A stretch of DNA of 45,711 nucleotides from Ornithomonoglobus_A sp034090805 (lineage in GTDB: Bacteria; Bacillota; Clostridia; UBA1381): NCBI GenBank assembly GCA_034090805.1, contig JAXDRV010000075.1, positions 1 through 45,711 of the forward strand, read 5' to 3'. Of the stretch, positions 1-8,213 are shown piece after piece. Position numbers and translations under genes: made by a program. Numbering within the stretch: position 1 is the first letter of the stretch; each line of letters starts with the position of its first letter. The notes beneath the pieces were generated by a model. It was not told the origin of the DNA. It ran no database searches and saw only the letters and a list, made by a program, of their open reading frames with translations.

Positions 1-137
1 CTCTCAAAATATTTATTTGGGCAGACTTTATCAATGCGAACTGTGTAAAATCTCTGATTTTACACGAAAAATTTTGACAATAGTCATAATTTTTCCAAAT
101 GCGATTGAAAATCGCATTTGTTCAGTGAGCATTATTT
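1..137 (-). repeat. 3'-end hairpin repeat, copy 1 (cut by window edge)
   Basis: On the minus strand this stretch matches plus-strand 25879-26015 at 134 of 137 positions without gaps; the differences are at 1, 43 and 130. It begins at the last base of the ypeB stop codon and reads away from the gene. It holds a perfect 11-bp hairpin (96-120, loop GAA), an imperfect 13-bp hairpin (66-95) and a perfect 10-bp hairpin (43-65, loop TCT). It probably continues past the left edge, since the other copy goes on into a longer hairpin. It may act as a terminator or 3'-UTR structure for ypeB; that is inference. Confidence 0.85.
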
Positions 138-1495
138 TATACCGTTAATATTCCCTCAGGACTCTCAAGCAGGAGCAGTATGTTTTCCTCTCTGCCGTTG
201 TCCGCATTAATGTAGATTATAAAATTTTTTCCTTTGAAATTACCTTTAAATTCATAACAAAGCACCTCTTTAAGGCTGTCCTTCGGTATCAGCGCCAATC
301 CTGACGGTGTAACCTCAAGCGTAGGAAGTATTTTTTCTCTCGCTTCTTCAGCGCTCAGCTTAGGCTCGCTCAGACTGCGTTCGCTGTGATTCATCAGATA
401 ACCGTTGCTTTCCATTCCGACTATCGTTCCGTTGTCGAGGGCGACTCTGACCTTAATCAGGTCGGAATAGCACGTTACGCCGTTCTGCGAGTAAGCAAAG
501 TTTATGGTTGCCACGTTATCACGTTTTTCGTAATAGCTGCTCACCATATTGTACACTCCGTGCTCCTCAAGGAATTTCATGGCACGCTCGGTTGCCTCCG
601 CAACATCTATTTTCGCATCTCCTACCGAAACGTTATCAAGAAAATACAGCACATGACCGCCTTTTTTTGTTATGCTGACGGAAATACTGCTGCTGCCTGC
701 CGCAGCGGAAAAGTTATATGCCGGAATTTGGGTGTTTTCCGTTGAGCCTGTAGGCTCAAGCCTTCTCCCCTTTTCACCGAGAAATTCCGCAGCTCGCTTC
801 TGCGCATCCTCAACGCTTATTTCCGCAGCATTTTCAAGCATTACGGGGTTGCGGTTTTCTATATGCTCCGAAAAAGGGCCGTCATATATGAGTGATGGAT
901 ATTCGTCAAATGCTTTTTCGACATTCTCCATGCTTTCAAGTATCCCGCCGCCGTCCGCCTCGACGATATTACCCTTTTTGCGGTTGTTCATCTCTGACAG
1001 CCTGATATTTCCGGCATATATATCCGCCTGTATCTTTGAAAGATTTTCCTTAAGCGACGACGCATATTCATTAAGCTTTGCAAGTGTTGCATACTGTTCT
1101 TCGGAAATTTCATCCCCTTTTATCATCGTCTGCGCCAAAACGTACGTATAATCTCCCACCTGCGCCAAAAACTTTGATGTTTTATCAAGCTGTACCTGTG
1201 ACGATGGCAGCTGACCCAAGCATGACTTCGCCTCGGCAGCCTCCGAAAATATATCGTTTGATATTGATGCAAGCTGTGCGGGTGTATGCGCAAGCTGCGC
1301 TTTTGTAAGCTTAATATCTATGCTGTCAATATAGTCCGTAAGCTCCGAAAATGCTCGGTTGTATGAATTTTCAATGTTTGTTTCAAGAGCCTTTACGCTC
1401 TTTTGCTTATTTATTCCCCATATCAGAGCTGCCGCAATTCCGATACCGAGAACCACAAATATCCATATGTGGATAATCCTTTTTGTCCTTTCCAT
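137..1495 (-). CDS. ypeB: Germination protein YpeB
   Basis: A 452-residue protein with one N-terminal membrane segment (about residues 8-27), a helical, probably coiled-coil region (about 35-200) and a C-terminal half with PepSY-like repeats (about 220-440). This is the usual YpeB architecture and length. In Bacillus, YpeB is needed for SleB to be incorporated and kept stable in the spore, where SleB degrades cortex during germination. It lies 18 bp downstream of sleB on the same strand, the standard sleB-ypeB pair. The ATG at 1495 follows a GGAG site. A structured repeat starts at its stop codon. Confidence 0.92.
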   Translation of the reverse strand: MERTKRIIHIWIFVVLGIGIAAALIWGINKQKSVKALETNIENSYNRAFSELTDYIDSIDIKLTKAQLAHTPAQLASISNDIFSEAAEAKSCLGQLPSSQVQLDKTSKFLAQVGDYTYVLAQTMIKGDEISEEQYATLAKLNEYASSLKENLSKIQADIYAGNIRLSEMNNRKKGNIVEADGGGILESMENVEKAFDEYPSLIYDGPFSEHIENRNPVMLENAAEISVEDAQKRAAEFLGEKGRRLEPTGSTENTQIPAYNFSAAAGSSSISVSITKKGGHVLYFLDNVSVGDAKIDVAEATERAMKFLEEHGVYNMVSSYYEKRDNVATINFAYSQNGVTCYSDLIKVRVALDNGTIVGMESNGYLMNHSERSLSEPKLSAEEAREKILPTLEVTPSGLALIPKDSLKEVLCYEFKGNFKGKNFIIYINADNGREENILLLLESPEGILTV

Positions 1496-1513
1496 ATCTT
1501 AATCTCCATTATT

Positions 1514-1954
1514 CTACTTACAAAATCTGTGTTTACCTATTTGAACAATCAGCGGTCTTGACCAAATCCATGCGTTGGTTGCCGTATCGGGATTGAAATA
1601 ATAAATAGCGCCGCCCGACGGATCCCAGCCGTTTATGGCATCTCCGCAGGCTTTATATACAGTCGATCCCTCCGAAATCGGTACATTTATCTGACCGTCG
1701 GAAACTGCCGTAAATGCACCGGGCTGATATATCACTCCCGAAATTGTATTCGGAAATGACGAATGCTTAACTCTGTTGAGTATTACGGCAGCAACAGCCA
1801 CCTGCCCTTCATAGGGCTCTCCCCTTGCCTCTCCGTTCACCGCCCTCGCAAGCAGCTGTCTGTCCGATTCGGAATATGCTGCCTCCGCAGCCGAACCGAT
1901 ACATAAAACGAAGCATAAAATAAATGCCGCAATTTTTTTCACCTTTACAATCAT
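1514..1954 (-). CDS. sleB: Spore cortex-lytic enzyme SleB, minimal form
   Basis: A 146-residue protein with a signal peptide (about 1-25) followed directly by a Hydrolase_2/SleB catalytic domain (about 32-146). The family core is visible as NGEARGEPYEGQ, with a conserved acidic residue, and VAVAAVILNRV. SleB is a lytic transglycosylase acting on muramic-lactam-containing cortex during germination. The well-known Bacillus SleB is about twice as long because of an N-terminal peptidoglycan-binding domain, which is absent here. Being the first gene before ypeB supports sleB over another Hydrolase_2 protein such as CwlJ. The start lies just after AAGGA. Confidence 0.88.
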   Translation of the reverse strand: MIVKVKKIAAFILCFVLCIGSAAEAAYSESDRQLLARAVNGEARGEPYEGQVAVAAVILNRVKHSSFPNTISGVIYQPGAFTAVSDGQINVPISEGSTVYKACGDAINGWDPSGGAIYYFNPDTATNAWIWSRPLIVQIGKHRFCK

Positions 1955-2012
1955 TCCTTTCTTAATAAGTTTTAGTTATTATTGCCTCATATTAAAGAAA
2001 AAATGTAAAAGT

Positions 2013-2042
2013 GTATGAAATTTTGAAGAATAGGCAATATTC
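2013..2042 (+). promoter_or_regulatory. Putative sigma-F promoter for spoIIR
   Basis: GTATG at 2013-2017, a 15-bp spacer and GGCAATATTC at 2033-2042. This resembles the sigma-F pattern (GYWTA, about 15-16 bp, GGnrAnAnTw); the -35 matches 4 of 5. spoIIR is a known sigma-F gene in Bacillus. If correct, the transcript starts near 2049 and runs through mobile element copy A before reaching spoIIR. Eye-based match only. Confidence 0.45.
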
Positions 2043-2057
2043 TAAAGGATACTGATA

Positions 2058-2315
2058 TGTGATTGTAAAGTATCGGTTTGGGATTTGAGAGTATTTTTGA
2101 TTTTATTCGTACTCAAACATCCCTTGCGGTAACTCGTCCGAACAAACTCAAAAACACTCTCAAATCCTATAGAATTGTTACAGCTTTTAAAGAATTTGTG
2201 ATATTTATGATTGAGTTTCGGCGAGTTCCCGAACGTATGTGAGGGATGTCTGAGCCGAGGCTCAAGCAGAAATACCTCAAATTCCGCAGAAATCTCACAT
2301 TGTACAATCACCTAT
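2058..2315 (+). mobile_element. Structured dispersed element, copy A (full length)
   Basis: A 258-bp element in the 394-bp divergent spacer between sleB and spoIIR. The left end is GTGATTGTAAAG and the right end is the inverted TACAATCACCTAT. It carries two long hairpins: hairpin 1 at about 2079-2167, and hairpin 2 bounded by AATTTG (from about 2192) and CAAATT (to about 2284). The near-identical direct repeats AAAGGATACTGATA (2044-2057) and AAATGATACTGATA (2316-2329) flank it, like a target-site duplication with one mismatch. It matches copy B in the reverse direction over its full length. There is no transposase; the open frame at 2042-2311 is a by-product of the repeat. Confidence 0.8.
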
Positions 2316-2348
2316 AAATGATACTGATACGAGGAGCAGGTATGACTT

Positions 2349-2927
2349 ATGAAAAATATTGTTTATATTATGATTATTTCTTTGACAATATCAGCGGGAG
2401 CGGCGGCACTTGAAAACAAGACATCGGATGAACTTGAAAATGAAATTGTAAGGCTGCATATAGTTGCCGACAGCGACCTTGACAATGCGCAGGAGGTAAA
2501 GCTTATGGTGCGTGACCGAATTTTATCCGATGTTTCCTTGCGTGATCCGAAATTCCTTATAAAATCAGAAGCAGCCGCAAATGCCGTTCTTTCGGAATAC
2601 GGGGAACATTACACGGCACACGCATATTACGGAAGCTTTTACTTCCCTTTGAAAAAATACAAAAATATAACGCTGCCGGAGGGAAATTACAAAAGTGTAC
2701 GTATCGTACTCGGAAACGGAGCGGGGCGCAATTGGTGGTGCGTGATGTATCCCCCGCTTTGCTCCGCAGGAAAAGATGAGATGCGGCTTGATAAGCCTTC
2801 GGAAGAACGTCTGAAAAGCAGCATAAGCTCAGAATGTTATGAGCTTATAACGAAAACAAATGCAAATGTCAAGCTGAAATTCAGGACAGTTGAGCTTGTA
2901 CGCTCACTCAAGCAAAAGCTGAAATAA
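2349..2927 (+). CDS. spoIIR: Stage II sporulation protein R
   Basis: A 192-residue secreted protein with a signal peptide (about 1-20) and the SpoIIR core: RLHIVADSD near residue 36, then KLMVRDRIL, and the NWWCVMYPPLC block near residue 130, all typical of the family. SpoIIR is made in the forespore under sigma-F, crosses the membrane and triggers SpoIIGA to process pro-sigma-E in the mother cell. It is slightly shorter than the Bacillus protein. The ATG follows GAGGAGCAGG at 2331-2340. It lies divergent to sleB, with mobile element copy A ending 33 bp upstream of its start. Confidence 0.95.
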   Translation: MKNIVYIMIISLTISAGAAALENKTSDELENEIVRLHIVADSDLDNAQEVKLMVRDRILSDVSLRDPKFLIKSEAAANAVLSEYGEHYTAHAYYGSFYFPLKKYKNITLPEGNYKSVRIVLGNGAGRNWWCVMYPPLCSAGKDEMRLDKPSEERLKSSISSECYELITKTNANVKLKFRTVELVRSLKQKLK

Positions 2928-2958
2928 TGTATTTTTACAGTGTATTATAATATTTTTG

Positions 2959-2987
2959 TTGACATTTCCCAAAGTTTCGTATATACT
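2959..2987 (+). promoter_or_regulatory. Sigma-A promoter for tgt
   Basis: A perfect TTGACA (2959-2964), a 17-bp spacer and TATACT (2982-2987), about 80 bp upstream of the tgt start. Confidence 0.8.
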
Positions 2988-3067
2988 GAATATCAGGCGT
3001 GAGGAATTAACCGCAACTCCGTACTTCTTCACGCCCTAAACCCATGAGAGGAGCTATAGTCAAGACT

Positions 3068-4201
3068 ATGTTTAAAATACTTCACAAAAACGGAAAAGCA
3101 AGACGAGGCGAGTTTAAAACCGTACACGGCACCGTCCAAACGCCGGTATTTCAAAATGTCGGAACAATAGCGGCTATAAAAGGAGCGGTCGATACCTTTG
3201 ATTTGCGTGAAATAGGCTGTCAAGTGCAGCTTTCAAATACATATCATCTGCATCTGCGCCCCGGTGATGAAACGGTCAAAAAGCTTGGCGGACTGCACAA
3301 ATTTATGAATTGGGACAGACCCATTCTCACCGACAGCGGCGGTTTTCAGGTTTTTTCGCTTGCATCTTTGCGTAAAATAACCGAGGAGGGTGTAAGCTTT
3401 AATTCGCATATAGACGGTCATAAAATTTTTATGGGGCCGGAGGAGAGTATGCGTATTCAGTCAAACCTCGGTTCAACAATTGCGATGGCTTTTGACGAAT
3501 GTGTGGAAAATCCGTCTACGCACGATTATGTAAAAGCGTCATGCGAAAGAACATACAGGTGGCTTGTTCGGTGCAAGGACGAAATGAAGCGTCTTAATTC
3601 GCTTGATGATACGATCAATAAAAATCAGCTTTTATTCGGAATAAATCAAGGCGGAATTTATGAGGATTTGAGAATTTGGCATATGAAGGAGATTGCCAAG
3701 CTCGATCTTCCGGGATATGCCATAGGCGGACTTGCAGTGGGTGAAAGCCATGAGGAAATGTATAATATTATTGACAAGGTAGAGCCGTTCATGCCGGAGG
3801 ATCGTCCAAGATATTTGATGGGCGTCGGCACTCCTACCAATATAATAGAGGCGGTTGCACGAGGTGTGGACTTTTTCGACTGCGTAATGGCTTCACGAAA
3901 TGCACGCCACGGCTTTATATTTACCCGAAAAGGAACGCTTAACATGATGAATGCCAAGCATTCTCTCGATACACGTCCGATAGACGAGGAATGTAACTGC
4001 CCTGCCTGCCGTCACTATTCGAGGGCATACATTCATCACCTGTTCAAGGCTAAGGAAATGCTCGCCATGCGGCTGTGTGTTCTGCATAATCTGTATTTTT
4101 ACAATGAGCTTATGGCACGCATACGCACCGCTATAGAGGAAGACAGATTTGAAGAGTTCAGACGCGAAAACAGCGGTATGCTTGATACTCGGATACCGTA
4201 A
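3068..4201 (+). CDS. tgt: tRNA-guanine transglycosylase (queuosine pathway)
   Basis: A 377-residue enzyme that exchanges guanine-34 for the queuosine precursor preQ1 in tRNAs with GUN anticodons. Asp89 lies in TDSGGFQVFSL and the probable nucleophile Asp271 in FFDCVMASR, where most relatives have PTR instead of ASR. The zinc ligands are Cys309, Cys311, Cys314 and His340. The ATG at 3068 gives the family start (MFKILHKNGKARRG) and follows GAGAGGAG; an in-frame ATG at 3044 lies ahead of that site and is unlikely. Many Clostridia have tgt next to yajC; here yajC is 29 kb away. Confidence 0.96.
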   Translation: MFKILHKNGKARRGEFKTVHGTVQTPVFQNVGTIAAIKGAVDTFDLREIGCQVQLSNTYHLHLRPGDETVKKLGGLHKFMNWDRPILTDSGGFQVFSLASLRKITEEGVSFNSHIDGHKIFMGPEESMRIQSNLGSTIAMAFDECVENPSTHDYVKASCERTYRWLVRCKDEMKRLNSLDDTINKNQLLFGINQGGIYEDLRIWHMKEIAKLDLPGYAIGGLAVGESHEEMYNIIDKVEPFMPEDRPRYLMGVGTPTNIIEAVARGVDFFDCVMASRNARHGFIFTRKGTLNMMNAKHSLDTRPIDEECNCPACRHYSRAYIHHLFKAKEMLAMRLCVLHNLYFYNELMARIRTAIEEDRFEEFRRENSGMLDTRIP

Positions 4202-4216
4202 AAATTGCATATATGC

Positions 4217-4245
4217 TTGAATTAAGCGATATTATGTGTTATAAT
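4217..4245 (+). promoter_or_regulatory. Promoter for the DUF1275 gene
   Basis: TTGAAT (4217-4222), a 17-bp spacer and a perfect TATAAT (4240-4245), 32 bp before the ATG. Confidence 0.7.
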
Positions 4246-4276
4246 GTCGGTAATAATATTGAACGGAGCGGTGTTG

Positions 4277-4942
4277 ATGAACAAGAAAATTCAATCGTCG
4301 GAATCTCTCCTGCTTGCGGTATTTTTAACGCTGTCGGGAGGATTTATGGATGCGTATTCCTATATTTGCCGCGGAGAAGTATTTGCAAACGCACAGACGG
4401 GAAATATACTTCTTTTCGGAGTAAATTTGTCAACAGGGAATTTTTATGCGGCTTTGCGGTATCTTTGCCCGGTAATTGCTTTTACCGCAGGGATTGCGGC
4501 GGCGGATTTTATAAGGTACAAATTCAAAGACAGCTCAAGGCTGCACTGGCGGCAGATTATAGTGGCGGCGGAGGCGATAATACTTTTTGTCGTCGGATTT
4601 TTCCCTAATAAGCTTGACCTTATTGCAAACAGCCTTACATCTCTCGCCTGCGGCGCACAGGTGGAAAGCTTCCGCAAAATCAACGGCTACGGTGCTGCTA
4701 CGACCATGTGTATAGGCAATCTGCGCACCGCCACTCAGGCAATCTGCGAGCATTTCATCACACGTGATAAAGATTCGCTTAGAAAAAGCGTTATGTTTTT
4801 CGGAGTAATAGGTATTTTTGTCATAGGAGCGGTACTCGGAAATTTCGCCGTAGGTATTTTGGGGCAGAAAGCAATAATGCTCTGCGGTGTTTTCATGTTC
4901 ATTGCGTTTATTATAATGAAAAGAGAAACAGCGGAGCGTTAA
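4277..4942 (+). CDS. DUF1275/YoaK-family membrane protein
   Basis: A 221-residue protein with about six membrane segments. The family signature near the N-terminus is visible: LSGGFMDAYSYI followed by ANAQTGNILLFG. The function of the family is not established; members are small inner-membrane proteins, sometimes suggested to be transporters. I chose ATG 4277, which follows GGAGCGG; the in-frame ATG at 4244 overlaps the -10 box of the likely promoter and so cannot be the start from that transcript. It has its own promoter and terminator, so it is probably monocistronic. Confidence 0.88.
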   Translation: MNKKIQSSESLLLAVFLTLSGGFMDAYSYICRGEVFANAQTGNILLFGVNLSTGNFYAALRYLCPVIAFTAGIAAADFIRYKFKDSSRLHWRQIIVAAEAIILFVVGFFPNKLDLIANSLTSLACGAQVESFRKINGYGAATTMCIGNLRTATQAICEHFITRDKDSLRKSVMFFGVIGIFVIGAVLGNFAVGILGQKAIMLCGVFMFIAFIIMKRETAER

Positions 4943-4966
4943 AAGAGGTGTAAAAGCCTCTTTTTG
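4941..4966 (+). terminator. Terminator after the DUF1275 gene
   Basis: An 8-bp stem AAAAGAGG/CCTCTTTT (4941-4948 with 4957-4964) followed by a T run. It overlaps the stop codon. Confidence 0.8.
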
Positions 4967-5053
4967 TTTGCAATTTATTATAATTTTATAATATCGCACT
5001 TCTTGGCGGCATATTAATGATATGAGAAATTCCGATTATCAAGGAGGGGCGGT

Positions 5054-5761
5054 ATGGTTATAAAAAGCAGTGTCGTAAAGCTTTGTATCATGTTTATGTG
5101 TGCCGGAATATCGGCAGGTGCCGCATACAAAAGCGTATGTGGCGCATCCAGGTCGGCATTTTCGGTCAACGACAGACTTACCGTAATATGCGATGCCGGT
5201 CACGGTGCGCCCGACGGCGGCGCGGTCGGAGTGAACGGAGTGTTGGAAAAGGATATAAATCTCGCTATTGTACTTAAGCTTCGCGAGGTGCTTGAGGGAA
5301 AAGGAATAAACGTAATTTTAACACGTGAGGGTGACAGCGGGCTGCACAGCGGAACAGGCACTATACGTGAAATGAAGCTTGAGGATATGCACCGCAGACG
5401 TGATATAATGAACGGTTCAAATGCGGATTTGTTTATATCTGTTCATATGAACTCATTTACCGGTAATGCAGAGGGTGTTCATGTATTTTACGATAAAACC
5501 CATGATCAGTCAAAGGAGCTTGCTCAAAAAATCAACGATACCGTATGCAAAACAACCGGCGCACGTGCGCATGATGTGAGTGAGTCCGCTTCATCGCTGT
5601 ATCTTATGAAAAACACTCCCCTGCCGGCGGTGCTTGTTGAGTGCGGTTTTATTTCCAATGCGCACGAGGCAGAGCTGCTTGCCAATGAGCAGTATCAATC
5701 AAAGCTTGCTTGGGCAATAGGAAAAGCAGTTGCGGAGTATTTCAAAAATCAGCTGTTTTAG
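5054..5761 (+). CDS. cwlD: N-acetylmuramoyl-L-alanine amidase, CwlD type
   Basis: A 235-residue protein with an N-terminal signal or membrane segment (about 8-28) and a zinc Amidase_3 domain. The ligands and catalytic residues are visible: His in CDAGHGAPDGG, Glu in NGVLEKDIN, His in FISVHMNS and Glu in LVECGFISN. The length equals that of Bacillus CwlD (about 237 residues). CwlD removes the peptide from muramic acid in spore cortex, the first step of muramic-delta-lactam formation; PdaA does the second step and is encoded at 16.9 kb. The ATG follows AAGGAGGGGC. A vegetative amidase is possible but less likely given this length and setting. Confidence 0.85.
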   Translation: MVIKSSVVKLCIMFMCAGISAGAAYKSVCGASRSAFSVNDRLTVICDAGHGAPDGGAVGVNGVLEKDINLAIVLKLREVLEGKGINVILTREGDSGLHSGTGTIREMKLEDMHRRRDIMNGSNADLFISVHMNSFTGNAEGVHVFYDKTHDQSKELAQKINDTVCKTTGARAHDVSESASSLYLMKNTPLPAVLVECGFISNAHEAELLANEQYQSKLAWAIGKAVAEYFKNQLF

Positions 5762-5857
5762 TCCGGAAATAAATACCTATGGACAATTTGACATAAAACA
5801 AGCCGAAAAAATCGACAAATTTCTAACAATGTGTATCTCAATATCCGAGAATTATTA

Positions 5858-5886
5858 TTGACTTAACACAAATACTGGTGTATAAT
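5858..5886 (+). promoter_or_regulatory. Sigma-A promoter for serC-serA
   Basis: TTGACT (5858-5863), a 17-bp spacer and TATAAT (5881-5886), about 48 bp upstream of the serC start. The 172-bp gap between cwlD and serC shows no other structure. Confidence 0.8.
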
Positions 5887-5933
5887 ATTAGATAGTATTA
5901 ACAATGATTTTCTCTCAGAAAGGAATGGATGAA

Positions 5934-7013
5934 ATGAGCAGAGTATACAATTTTTCGGCAGGACCTTCAATGCTTCCTCTTGAAGTACTTGAAAGAGCTC
6001 AAAAGGAGATGACGGAATACGGCGCAAGCGGTATGTCGGTTATGGAGATGAGTCATCGTTCGGCTGATTATAAGGAGATAATAGACGGTGCGGAGGCTCT
6101 TGTAAGAGAGCTGATGAACGTACCCGATAATTACAAGGTATTGTTCCTCCAGGGCGGCGGTTCTTCGCAGTTTGCGATGATACCCATGAATCTTGCGGTA
6201 AAGAACAAGAAGGCAGACTATGTTATAACAGGTCAGTGGGCTAAAAAGGCAGCTGCAGAGGCAGAGAAATATATAGATGTAAACAGAGTGGCTTCGTCGG
6301 CAGACAAAACCTTCTCATATATTCCCAAGCTTGACAAAGCTTCTTTCTCAAAGGATGCGGATTATTTCTATATCTGCTACAATAATACAATATACGGAAC
6401 AAGATATACAGAGCTTCCCGAAACGGACGCACCTCTTATTGCGGATATTTCATCATGTGTAATGTCAGAAGTAATAGACGTATCGAAATTCGGTCTGCTT
6501 TTTGCGGGCGCGCAGAAGAACCTCGGTCCGGCAGGTGTAACGCTTGTTATTGTAAGAGAGGATCTTATCGGCGAAACTCTTGACGGAACGCCTACTATGT
6601 TTGATTATACAATTCATGCAGACAACGGTTCGATGTACAACACACCGCCTACATATGCTATTTACGTTCTCAAGCTTGTTCTTGAATGGATAAAGGAAAA
6701 CGGCGGCGTTGCCGAGCTTCAGAAGATCAACGAGAAGAAAGCGGCAATACTTTACGATTTCCTTGATTCATCGGAGCTGTTCAAGGGTACGGTTGTTCCG
6801 GAGGATCGTTCGCTGATGAACATTCCGTTTGTAACGGGCAACGCAGATCTTGACGCTAAATTCGTTAAGGAAGCTAAAGCAGCCGGATTTGTAAATCTTA
6901 AGGGTCACAGAACCGTAGGCGGCATGAGAGCCAGCATCTATAACGCAATGCCTGTTGAAGGCGTTGAAAAGCTGGTTGAATTTATGAAGAAATTTGAAGC
7001 CGAAAATAAATAA
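5934..7013 (+). CDS. serC: Phosphoserine aminotransferase
   Basis: A 359-residue PLP enzyme that converts 3-phosphohydroxypyruvate and glutamate to phosphoserine and 2-oxoglutarate in serine synthesis. The family start VYNFSAGPSMLP is visible, as is the PLP-binding Lys195 in GAQKNLGPAGV. The ATG at 5934 sits 9 bp after AGAAAGGA; ATGs at 5904 and 5925 are upstream of or too close to that site. It is followed 14 bp later by serA, giving a two-gene serine operon. No serB phosphatase is present in the window. Confidence 0.96.
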   Translation: MSRVYNFSAGPSMLPLEVLERAQKEMTEYGASGMSVMEMSHRSADYKEIIDGAEALVRELMNVPDNYKVLFLQGGGSSQFAMIPMNLAVKNKKADYVITGQWAKKAAAEAEKYIDVNRVASSADKTFSYIPKLDKASFSKDADYFYICYNNTIYGTRYTELPETDAPLIADISSCVMSEVIDVSKFGLLFAGAQKNLGPAGVTLVIVREDLIGETLDGTPTMFDYTIHADNGSMYNTPPTYAIYVLKLVLEWIKENGGVAELQKINEKKAAILYDFLDSSELFKGTVVPEDRSLMNIPFVTGNADLDAKFVKEAKAAGFVNLKGHRTVGGMRASIYNAMPVEGVEKLVEFMKKFEAENK

Positions 7014-7027
7014 GGAGAATAGTTAAA

Positions 7028-8182
7028 ATGTTTGAAATTCTTACTTTAAATAAAATAGCTAAGTGCGGACTCGATCAGCTTGGCGAAAATTACGCAATCA
7101 CCGATAATGAGGAAAGCAATCCGGACGGAATTATCCTCAGAAGCTTTAATATGCACGACATGGAGCTCGGCAGCAACCTTAAGGCTGTTGCAAGAGCCGG
7201 TGCAGGTACAAACAACATTCCTATCGAAAAATGCACCGAAAAGGGCATAGTTGTATTTAACACTCCGGGCGCAAACGCAAATGCCGTTAAGGAGGCCGTT
7301 ATAGCCGGTCTTATTCTTTCCTCAAGAGATGTCATAGGCGGTGTTGAATGGGCAAAAGAGCTTTCGGGCGATAATGTTGCAAAGCAGGTTGAAAAGGGTA
7401 AGTCAAGCTTTGCCGGCACAGAAATCAAGGGCAAGACGCTGGGTGTTATAGGCCTTGGTGCTATCGGTATTCTTGTTGCCAATGCGGCATATGCTCTTGG
7501 TATGGACGTAATCGGTTATGACCCGTATCTGTCGGTTGACGCAGCGCTTAAGCTGTCAAGACACGTTAAAAAGGTGAACGACCCGAAGGAGATTTTCGAA
7601 AATTCGGATTACATAACGATTCATGTTCCGTTTATGGAATCGACAAAGGATACGATTAACGCAGAAAACATAGCAATGATGAAGGACGGCGTTAAGATTT
7701 TGAACTTTGCAAGAAACGGTCTTGTAAATAACGATGCAATTAAAGATGCTCTTGCAAGCGGCAAGGTTTCAAGCTATGTTGTCGATTTCCCGAACGAGGA
7801 AACAATCAACCAAAAGGGAATTATCGCAATCCCCCACCTCGGCGCATCGACAATGGAATCAGAGGATAACTGTGCCGTTATGGCTTCAAGAGAAATTGCA
7901 GATTATCTTGAAAACGGAAACATAGAGAATTCCGTCAATTTCCCTGCTTGTTCACTGCCTGTAAACGGTGTGGGCAGAGTGGCAATTCTTCACAAGAATG
8001 TTAAGAACGTTATTGCTAAGTTTACCGAAGCTTTATCTGAGGTTAATATCTGTGACATGATTAACAAGTCAAAGAATGATGTTGCGTATACAATCATCAA
8101 CACCGACCACGAAATCACACCCGATATTATCGAAAAGCTGAATAACAACGATGCTGTTATAGCAGTAAGACTTATTAAATAA
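7028..8182 (+). CDS. serA: D-3-phosphoglycerate dehydrogenase
   Basis: A 384-residue D-isomer 2-hydroxyacid dehydrogenase that catalyses the first step of serine synthesis. The Rossmann motif GVIGLGAIG lies near residue 140, the substrate Arg in NFARNG, and the catalytic His in IPHLGAST. A short C-terminal ACT-like domain (about 315-384) may bind serine for feedback inhibition. It is the short form without the extra intervening domain of longer bacterial SerA. AAGGAG at 7012-7017 precedes the ATG. It ends at a bidirectional terminator shared with the convergent methyltransferase gene. Confidence 0.95.
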   Translation: MFEILTLNKIAKCGLDQLGENYAITDNEESNPDGIILRSFNMHDMELGSNLKAVARAGAGTNNIPIEKCTEKGIVVFNTPGANANAVKEAVIAGLILSSRDVIGGVEWAKELSGDNVAKQVEKGKSSFAGTEIKGKTLGVIGLGAIGILVANAAYALGMDVIGYDPYLSVDAALKLSRHVKKVNDPKEIFENSDYITIHVPFMESTKDTINAENIAMMKDGVKILNFARNGLVNNDAIKDALASGKVSSYVVDFPNEETINQKGIIAIPHLGASTMESEDNCAVMASREIADYLENGNIENSVNFPACSLPVNGVGRVAILHKNVKNVIAKFTEALSEVNICDMINKSKNDVAYTIINTDHEITPDIIEKLNNNDAVIAVRLIK

Positions 8183-8188
8183 CTACAC

Positions 8189-8213
8189 AAAAGGGGCGTA
8201 AAGCCCCTTTTTT
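8189..8213. terminator. Bidirectional terminator between serA and the methyltransferase gene
   Basis: A 9-bp stem AAAAGGGGC/GCCCCTTTT (8189-8197 with 8203-8211), with T runs on both strands. It lies between convergent genes and touches the methyltransferase stop codon. Confidence 0.85.

Noticed and set aside
386..1308. Plus-strand frames inside ypeB
   Set aside because: They are antisense to a well-supported gene and show no start signals or family features.
2042..2311. Open frame of 89 codons across the spacer between sleB and spoIIR
   Set aside because: It runs through the palindromic arms of element copy A, has no ribosome binding site, and equivalent frames are not maintained in copies B-D.
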